In this document: positions 35,318 to 39,515 of the stretch, in pieces | Position numbering within the stretch: position 1 is the stretch's first letter | Layout: each line of letters starts with the position of its first letter | From: Chitinophagaceae bacterium | Lineage (GTDB): Bacteria; Bacteroidota; Bacteroidia; Chitinophagales; Chitinophagaceae | Direction of reading: 5' to 3' | Assembly (NCBI GenBank): GCA_947483345.1 | Contig: CANKNL010000001.1 | Span: forward strand, 1 to 39,515 | Length of the DNA: 39,515 nt | Made by a program: the position numbers and the translations under genes | The notes under the pieces: model-generated | The model's database searches: none | Told to the model about the DNA's origin: nothing | The model's input: the letters and a program-made list of their open reading frames with translations, nothing else

Positions 35318-35595
35318 GACTTACGGGCCTCACCCCCGGCCCCTCTCCGCCAGGAGAGGGGTGATTGAAAATGTTGAAAGATGGATTTGTAAGTCCCGTT
35401 CTTAAATCGCAGTCTTTCGGGGGGTGAATCAGTCATAGAGGAAATTCTATTTTTCAGCCGGAATTGGAGGTTTGAAAAAAGTTTGGCCAGGCGTTTTTTT
35501 TCATCGCGGATCTTTCTTTCATCGGGCGAAATTGCCGGTTTGCATTTATGGGTTTGCTTTTTTGTATGGTTTCGGCCACGGTAAGGAGAATGCAT
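35314..35595 (-). CDS. Small basic protein with repeat-derived C-terminus (93 aa)
   Basis: It begins MHSPYRGRNHTKKQTHKCKP and contains ISPDERKIRDEKKRLAKLFSNLQ, RISSMTDSPPERLRFKNGTYK, then an end (SPLSWRRGAGGEARKS) made from the hairpin repeat at 35340-35361. Its stop overlaps the start of the next gene (35317), which favours translation. It is basic and may bind nucleic acid. A chance frame is possible because the last part is repeat DNA. Confidence 0.5.
   Translation of the reverse strand: MHSPYRGRNHTKKQTHKCKPAISPDERKIRDEKKRLAKLFSNLQFRLKNRISSMTDSPPERLRFKNGTYKSIFQHFQSPLSWRRGAGGEARKS
35340..35361. repeat. Hairpin repeat (CCCCTCTCC/GGAGAGGGG)
   Basis: CCCCTCTCC (35340-35348) pairs with GGAGAGGGG (35353-35361) across GCCA. 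It is preceded by CCTCACCCCCGG, and the combination is typical of interspersed repeats in this phylum. It is read in frame as the C-terminus of the 35314 protein. Confidence 0.6.
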
Positions 35596-35623
35596 GCTAT
35601 AAATTTTTGAGTTGGGGTATGCT

Positions 35624-35899
35624 TTACGAATTGGCTAAGCGAAGATTTTCCTGCATCGTTTTCTGGATATGCTCGAAATCGTAATAAATAATGCCGCCGA
35701 GCTTGGTGTATTGAAGTGTGCCATTGATCCGGAGGGTTTGCAGAGTTCCGGGGGAAACCTTGAGTAACTTTTTTACCTCATCAGATTTGAGCCACTTTTT
35801 TGTTGGAGGTCCTTCAGTTTTAAGGATTGACTTGAGCTCGGAAAAAAGTTCGGTTTTGAAATTTTGGAGATCATCAGTGGTTAGGATGTTGACTGACAT
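35624..35899 (-). CDS. Helix-turn-helix protein of excisionase type (91 aa)
   Basis: The product has a helical N-terminus (MSVNILTTDDLQNFKTELFS) and an excisionase-like domain: KKWLKSDEVKKLLKVSPGTLQTLRINGTLQYTKLGGIIYYD (about 40-80). It would bind DNA and could direct excision or regulate the operon that it leads. It is the first of a run of minus-strand genes to 30968. A 16-base palindrome (35958-35973) lies about 60 bases upstream of the start and could be its own operator. Confidence 0.8.
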   Translation of the reverse strand: MSVNILTTDDLQNFKTELFSELKSILKTEGPPTKKWLKSDEVKKLLKVSPGTLQTLRINGTLQYTKLGGIIYYDFEHIQKTMQENLRLANS

Positions 35900-35957
35900 G
35901 GTGGTGAGTTTTTATGAAAGCAAAAGAAGTGAAGGGAGGAATATAAAAACAGTTGCA

Positions 35958-35973
35958 GGGGTTGCACAACCCC
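35958..35973. promoter_or_regulatory. Candidate operator, palindrome GGGGTTGCACAACCCC
   Basis: A perfect GGGGTTG-CA-CAACCCC dyad sits in the region between the divergent genes 35624-35899 and 36217-37410. The position suits an autoregulatory site or a short hairpin. A plus-strand TACCTTTG (36086-36093) further on fits the -7 box, but no -33 box is at the correct distance. Confidence 0.35.
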
Positions 35974-36216
35974 CGAAAAATGCAGGCTGGGCAAGGGAAT
36001 TTTGTAAAAAAATAGTTTGAAGAGGGTGATTTTTAGGATAAAAGGGTACCGGGGAGAAAAATCTCCTTTTTTTTGGTGGTAATTACCTTTGTTTATTCAG
36101 ATGTTTTTGAAATATTGTAATTCTTTTCAAAAATCCTTCTACAAAAACCATCAAAATTCAGGCGTTCCTTTTCAAGTTTTAACTAATTCGTAACCCTAAA
36201 AGACCTGTTAACGGCC

Positions 36217-37410
36217 TTGGAATATGAACTAAAGGTTCTGGAGCATATTATTACAGTAGTTCTGAACCCATCAAGAATAACGCGGGACACACTGAATGAT
36301 GAATTCCTTAGTGAATGCAAGTTGCTGATTGAAACTGAAAGGGAAAGGATCCGGAATCAATTCAGGGTAATGGTTTTTAGTGACCGCCAACAAAGCGACC
36401 TGGAATCTTATTACCGGAAACACCAGGCTATATTGGTGCAGCTTGTTGATATTGTTTTTAACTACCTGCAGCCCGGAGGACCGGAAAGTATTTACCGGTT
36501 AACAAGCGACATCTCCATTTCAAATTTTTACAAAGAGATAGCACAAATCCCGGGGGATCTGTTGGATTTTATTGAAAAGAGTTTTCCGGAATATTTTGAC
36601 CATGGCATAAAAGTACCGGAAGCAAAACGGTGGTTGATGGCGCCGGAGATGAAAAGAAGCCTGAAAGGAATACAAAAAGAGGTGGAGAAATTAGAAGTAG
36701 ATGATGAGCTTATTAAAATAGCCTGTAAACCTCTTGAGGATTACCTTTTGCCTGGTGAGGTGATCAGCTACCATGAGCTTAGCTATTTACAGGAATTGCA
36801 ACGTGAGCTGATTTCATTTATTAAAAAGAAAGATAAAGCTAATTTAAATGAGGAATTGTGCCGATTGCTTTTGCACCTGAATTTTAATAGCATCAGTTTT
36901 TTCAGTTATTATATACTGCAGCTGCAAGAAAAGTCGAATGGCTGTAACACTTTACCGGATTTGATTGAATACCATTCTTTGAAATTGAAAATAATCAACC
37001 AGCTGCCGGTGAAGGCCGGATTGGTTTATAAAACCGGTCTGCCGGCGATAAGAGAGCAAGTAGGTTCCTGGATATGCGAGGAATTATACTATTTGGAAAA
37101 GCAGGAGCGGTTTTTATACTTGGACCCCAGGCCAAAAAATGAGCTTCAGCAAACCGAGATGAAAGTACATACAAGTCTATCGGTATCGCACCTGGCGATG
37201 GCTGTTAAGCTATTGGTGGAAGCGAAGTTGATCACCAATACGAATTCAAGTGATTTGATACGGATGGTAGCCAGGAATTTCCGGACGGACCGGCAGGAGG
37301 TTATTTCCGAGGAAAGCCTGAGGAATAAATTATACAGTTTTGAAACGGCGACAGTTACCAGGCTAAAAGATGAGATTGTTGGTTTGATGAATTTGGTGAG
37401 GAAGTATTAG
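36217..37410 (+). CDS. RteC-like island regulatory protein (397 aa)
   Basis: The protein starts at a TTG (36217) with LEYELKVLEHIITVVL; a CTG at 36205 could also serve. It is mostly helical. The C-terminal part has the pattern KVHTSLSVSHLAMAVKLLVEAKLITNTNSSDLIRMVARNF and EESLRNKLYSFE, which recalls RteC-type proteins that control excision of Bacteroidota conjugative transposons. Overall similarity is weak, so the name is tentative. It is the only plus-strand gene of the right-hand part and ends three bases before the stop of the convergent gene at 37414. Confidence 0.6.
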   Translation: MEYELKVLEHIITVVLNPSRITRDTLNDEFLSECKLLIETERERIRNQFRVMVFSDRQQSDLESYYRKHQAILVQLVDIVFNYLQPGGPESIYRLTSDISISNFYKEIAQIPGDLLDFIEKSFPEYFDHGIKVPEAKRWLMAPEMKRSLKGIQKEVEKLEVDDELIKIACKPLEDYLLPGEVISYHELSYLQELQRELISFIKKKDKANLNEELCRLLLHLNFNSISFFSYYILQLQEKSNGCNTLPDLIEYHSLKLKIINQLPVKAGLVYKTGLPAIREQVGSWICEELYYLEKQERFLYLDPRPKNELQQTEMKVHTSLSVSHLAMAVKLLVEAKLITNTNSSDLIRMVARNFRTDRQEVISEESLRNKLYSFETATVTRLKDEIVGLMNLVRKY

Positions 37411-37413
37411 GTT

Positions 37414-37638
37414 TTATTGTTTGAGCAAATAGCCCATGTGATTTTCTTTCAGGACCTTGATAAGTTCCTGCAGGCCATGGTAAGTGAATCCCTCCGATTT
37501 TATTAATTCTGCAACCGGGATAGCTACCATCTCCCCTATTGTATTAACACCTAATTTTTGTGAAAAGGATTTGAAATCTTCTGTAAAAGGAAGATCACTG
37601 ATCTTTTGATTTAATATTTCGTTTTCAATAGCGGGCAT
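37414..37638 (-). CDS. Small protein with RNA-polymerase alpha-CTD-like fold (74 aa)
   Basis: With start ATG 37638 it begins MPAIENEILNQKISDLPFTE. The rest, KLGVNTIGEMVAIPVAELIKSEGFTYHGLQELIKVLKENHM, follows the helix-hairpin-helix pattern of the alpha subunit C-terminal domain (GIxTxGDL..x..xELxxxxxFxxxSLxEI). That domain touches promoter DNA and activators. It may act as a small DNA-binding or RNA-polymerase-interacting regulator. The frame opens at 37656, but the ATG at 37638 fits better. It ends three bases from the RteC-like gene. Confidence 0.6.
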   Translation of the reverse strand: MPAIENEILNQKISDLPFTEDFKSFSQKLGVNTIGEMVAIPVAELIKSEGFTYHGLQELIKVLKENHMGYLLKQ

Positions 37639-37674
37639 AAAAAAGACGTGGCACATACTACCGTTCCTGGGGCA

Positions 37675-37761
37675 CCCGCTAAGGGCCTAGTCCACAATAG
37701 CTGTTACCACGCCGTAGCGTGGCGACAGACTATCATTGAGTGGACTTGAAAAATTAGCGGG
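37675..37761. repeat. Nested 87-base hairpin upstream of the alpha-CTD-like gene
   Basis: Three nested helices: CCCGCTAA (37675-37682) with TTAGCGGG (37754-37761); AGTCCAC (37689-37695) with GTGGACT (37740-37746); CTGT-2-CCACGC (37701-37712) with GCGTGG-2-ACAG (37717-37728), closed by the loop CGTA. It lies between the integrase stop and the small gene. It may be a leader, a small RNA, a MITE or a recombination hairpin. Confidence 0.7.
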
Positions 37762-37860
37762 TTTTCAGAAACTCTAATAATAGCTAATCGCTAGCAATAT
37801 TTTTATGTGATCAACTTAAAGTTGAGTAATAAAGGTAGTTTAAAAATGAAAAAATAATGT

Positions 37861-39105
37861 TTACTTATTTGCTACTTTTTTAAGCTTGGTCTTGGGCTTA
37901 AACTTTTTGAAAAGAACGTTCATATCCTGGCTGACCTTTTTATCCAATATTTTGGCATAGTGTTGCGTGGTTCGCATATTTTTATGGCCCAGCATTTTGC
38001 TTACTGATTCCAAAGAAATGCCATTGGAAAGGGTGACTGTTGTTGCAAAAGTATGGCGTGCAATATGGAAAGTAAGATCCTTTTGGATTTCACAGGCTAT
38101 TGCAATTTCTTTTAGATATGAATTCATTCTCTGGTTACTGAGTACTGGTAACAATCTTCCTTTATTAACTGCAGCCGGGTGATCTTTATACTTATTTAGG
38201 ATTTCCATGGCCGGCGGCAGCAGCGGAATATTGGACGGTGTATCTGTTTTTGTTCTATGTGTTTTAATCCAGTGTTTACCGTCTATGCCAATTACGAAAT
38301 TAGATGGGGTAAGCTTTGTTACGTCGACATAAGCGAGCCCGGTGTAACAGCTGAATATAAAAATATCCTTCACCTGGTTGAGGCGGTCCATAACAAAGAC
38401 CTTTTTAGTAAGTACCTGTAATTCTTCTGTTGAAAGGAAATTCCTTTCAACTTCTGTAAGTTTTGGTTTATACCTAACGAAAGGATCTTTATCAAGCCAG
38501 CCATTAGCTATACAGATACGAATTATCTTTTTGAAATTCTTGATGTACTTGATGACGGTGTTATTGGCACATTTGCGTACGGAACGGAGATAAAAATCAT
38601 AGTCGGTGATGAATTCGTGACCAATTTCCCTGATGTCAATATCTGAAATCCGGAACTTCCATTTGATGAAATCCCGGGTATGGGATAAACTGGTTTTGTA
38701 CCTTTCGACCGTTCCAGCTGCAAATCCTTTATCAATTAAGGCTTCAACCTCATCATTATGCTTCTGGAAAATTTCCATCAGCATCCTTTGTTTTTCACTG
38801 GCGCCGGTGTACCTGTTTTTTAAAGTCTCGGCCGTGATCATTTTATTATCTCTTATCAATGCCTGGTGCGCATCATATAATTTGGACTGCAGGGTTTCAA
38901 GATATGCATTGAAGTGCCGAGTGCTTTCGCTTTTGCCATTTAAACGGCCAGCTTTACTATTCCAGTCATTGGGATCGGCCTCCCGTTTGATCGAGATTTC
39001 GGACCTTTTACCGTCGACGGTTATTCGTAAATAAATGGGAACTGGCCCTTCTTCATAATTTTTGGGTTTCTTCAGAAAGAAGATAAAAAAGAAAGTCTTA
39101 ATCAT
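37861..39105 (-). CDS. int: Tyrosine-type site-specific integrase
   Basis: The 414-residue recombinase would insert and excise the island at tRNA-Ser. An arm-binding N-terminus (MIKTFFFIFFLKKPKNYEEGPVPIYLRI) is followed by a SAM-like core-binding domain (about 105-205) and the catalytic domain. The box usually holding the first Arg reads FSCYTGLAYVDV (about 250), with Ala in its place, as in the CTnDOT group. Then follow HIARHTFAT (about 343-351), GHKNMRTTQHYAK (His and the nucleophile Tyr about 382). It is complete. It lies next to the tRNA and is read away from it, from the promoter at 39143-39174. Confidence 0.93.
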   Translation of the reverse strand: MIKTFFFIFFLKKPKNYEEGPVPIYLRITVDGKRSEISIKREADPNDWNSKAGRLNGKSESTRHFNAYLETLQSKLYDAHQALIRDNKMITAETLKNRYTGASEKQRMLMEIFQKHNDEVEALIDKGFAAGTVERYKTSLSHTRDFIKWKFRISDIDIREIGHEFITDYDFYLRSVRKCANNTVIKYIKNFKKIIRICIANGWLDKDPFVRYKPKLTEVERNFLSTEELQVLTKKVFVMDRLNQVKDIFIFSCYTGLAYVDVTKLTPSNFVIGIDGKHWIKTHRTKTDTPSNIPLLPPAMEILNKYKDHPAAVNKGRLLPVLSNQRMNSYLKEIAIACEIQKDLTFHIARHTFATTVTLSNGISLESVSKMLGHKNMRTTQHYAKILDKKVSQDMNVLFKKFKPKTKLKKVANK

Positions 39106-39142
39106 TGCCGGAGATTTGCGGTGAGTACGGAAATTGCTGTCC

Positions 39143-39174
39143 TAAAGATACAAATTTGATATTATTTATTCAAA
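39143..39174 (-). promoter_or_regulatory. Integrase promoter (TTTG-N20-TATCTTTA)
   Basis: On the minus strand, TTTG (39174-39171) is followed after 20 bases by TATCTTTA (39150-39143), one mismatch from TAnnTTTG. The box is 38 bases before the integrase ATG. The spacing equals that of the tRNA promoter at 39483-39515. Confidence 0.6.
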
Positions 39175-39216
39175 CTTATTTTATCTACAATCAGCCACCA
39201 GTAAGGGTTTAACTAC

Positions 39217-39311
39217 AATTCGGTGCGTCAAGGAGAGTCATGATTTTACGCACCGAATTACGCACCTACAAAACGAATTTTCTGAATATTTTGGTGATTT
39301 ACTCACCGAAT
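39217..39311. repeat. Right-end integrase arm-site candidates
   Basis: AATTCGGTGCGT (39217-39228) and its exact inverse ACGCACCGAATT (39248-39259) form a dyad. ACGCACC (39260-39266) and ACTCACCGAAT (39301-39311) repeat the core word. The last is identical to the left-end word at 206-216. All lie between the integrase promoter and the tRNA core. Confidence 0.45.
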
Positions 39312-39317
39312 GCAAAA

Positions 39318-39345
39318 CCCGCAAACTATTGATTTGCGGGCTTTT
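39318..39345. terminator. Terminator downstream of tRNA-Ser, inside the island
   Basis: CCCGCAAA (39318-39325) pairs with TTTGCGGG (39333-39340). T-runs follow on both strands (CTTTTA on plus, TTTTGC on minus). It would end the leftward tRNA-Ser transcript and shield the integrase region. Confidence 0.7.
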
Positions 39346-39366
39346 AAGTGAATTTAGTCTTGTGAT

Positions 39367-39457
<91 letters not shown>

Positions 39458-39482
39458 TGATCCGCCCCGTATTAAGGGGTTG

Positions 39483-39515
39483 CAAAAATACAATTCCAAA
39501 AGATAATGCCCAAAA
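39483..39515 (-). promoter_or_regulatory. tRNA-Ser promoter (TTG-N20-TATTTTTG)
   Basis: On the minus strand TTTTG (39515-39511) is followed after 20 bases by TATTTTTG (39490-39483), an exact match to TAnnTTTG, 25 bases before the mature tRNA 5' end. It belongs to the chromosome rather than to the island. Confidence 0.7.

Overview
The window looks like Bacteroidota DNA, probably Chitinophagaceae or a close relative. The evidence is the promoters of the TTG-N20-TAnnTTTG type (39483-39515, 39143-39174, 301-331), the low GC, and gene families that I know mainly from that phylum: DUF6660, DUF6943, DUF5675, heavy-metal-binding YxCPMHP domains, DUF3347, and a CTnDOT-like tyrosine recombinase. No ribosomal or housekeeping protein gene is present, so the genus cannot be fixed.

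Most of the window is one genomic island integrated in a tRNA-Ser(GCU) gene. The intact tRNA lies at the right edge (39369-39457, minus strand), the integrase is next to it (37861-39105), and the 18-base 3' end of the tRNA recurs at the left edge (132-149, and again within a longer altered tRNA fragment at 65-114). Short CACCGAAT-type repeats near both ends could be recombinase arm sites. I see no conjugation, mobilisation or phage structural genes, so transfer is probably by a helper or is lost.

Region by region: (1) 324-3530 holds a small DNA-binding-like protein, then a rightward module: secreted thermonuclease, an unnamed 252-residue protein, a DUF5675 protein, two tandem 16-residue micro-ORFs with nearly the same peptide, and two small hydrophobic holin-like proteins ended by a strong terminator. 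A DUF6943-like gene converges on it. (2) 3975-6560 is an AT-rich cassette-like stretch of unrelated small genes separated by related intergenic repeats and ending in a PLD-type nuclease. (3) 6640-7228 has no credible protein but many strong stems, and is a candidate structured RNA. (4) 7341-23340 is a leftward metal-resistance cluster: two DUF3347 genes (one broken), a haem-binding protein, a Cu P-type ATPase of CPH type, a multicopper oxidase fused to a CopB-like barrel, DUF6660, a previously uncalled 59-residue membrane protein, an RND pump with adaptor and TolC, a cation-export membrane protein and a Zn/Cd/Pb-type ATPase. Together these would oxidise and export copper and expel divalent metals. 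No metal-responsive regulator is visible. (5) 23341-25959 is an IS21-family element. It has cut the 5' end off a DUF3347 gene on one side and the 3' end off sbcC on the other, with no visible target duplication, which points to a deletion. (6) 25960-32557 holds truncated sbcC, sbcD and a DUF1016/YhcG nuclease. (7) 32693-37638 holds island-core genes: paralogous small proteins, HTH proteins, an RteC-like protein and an alpha-CTD-like small protein.

All family names come from recognising motifs by eye. No database search was run.
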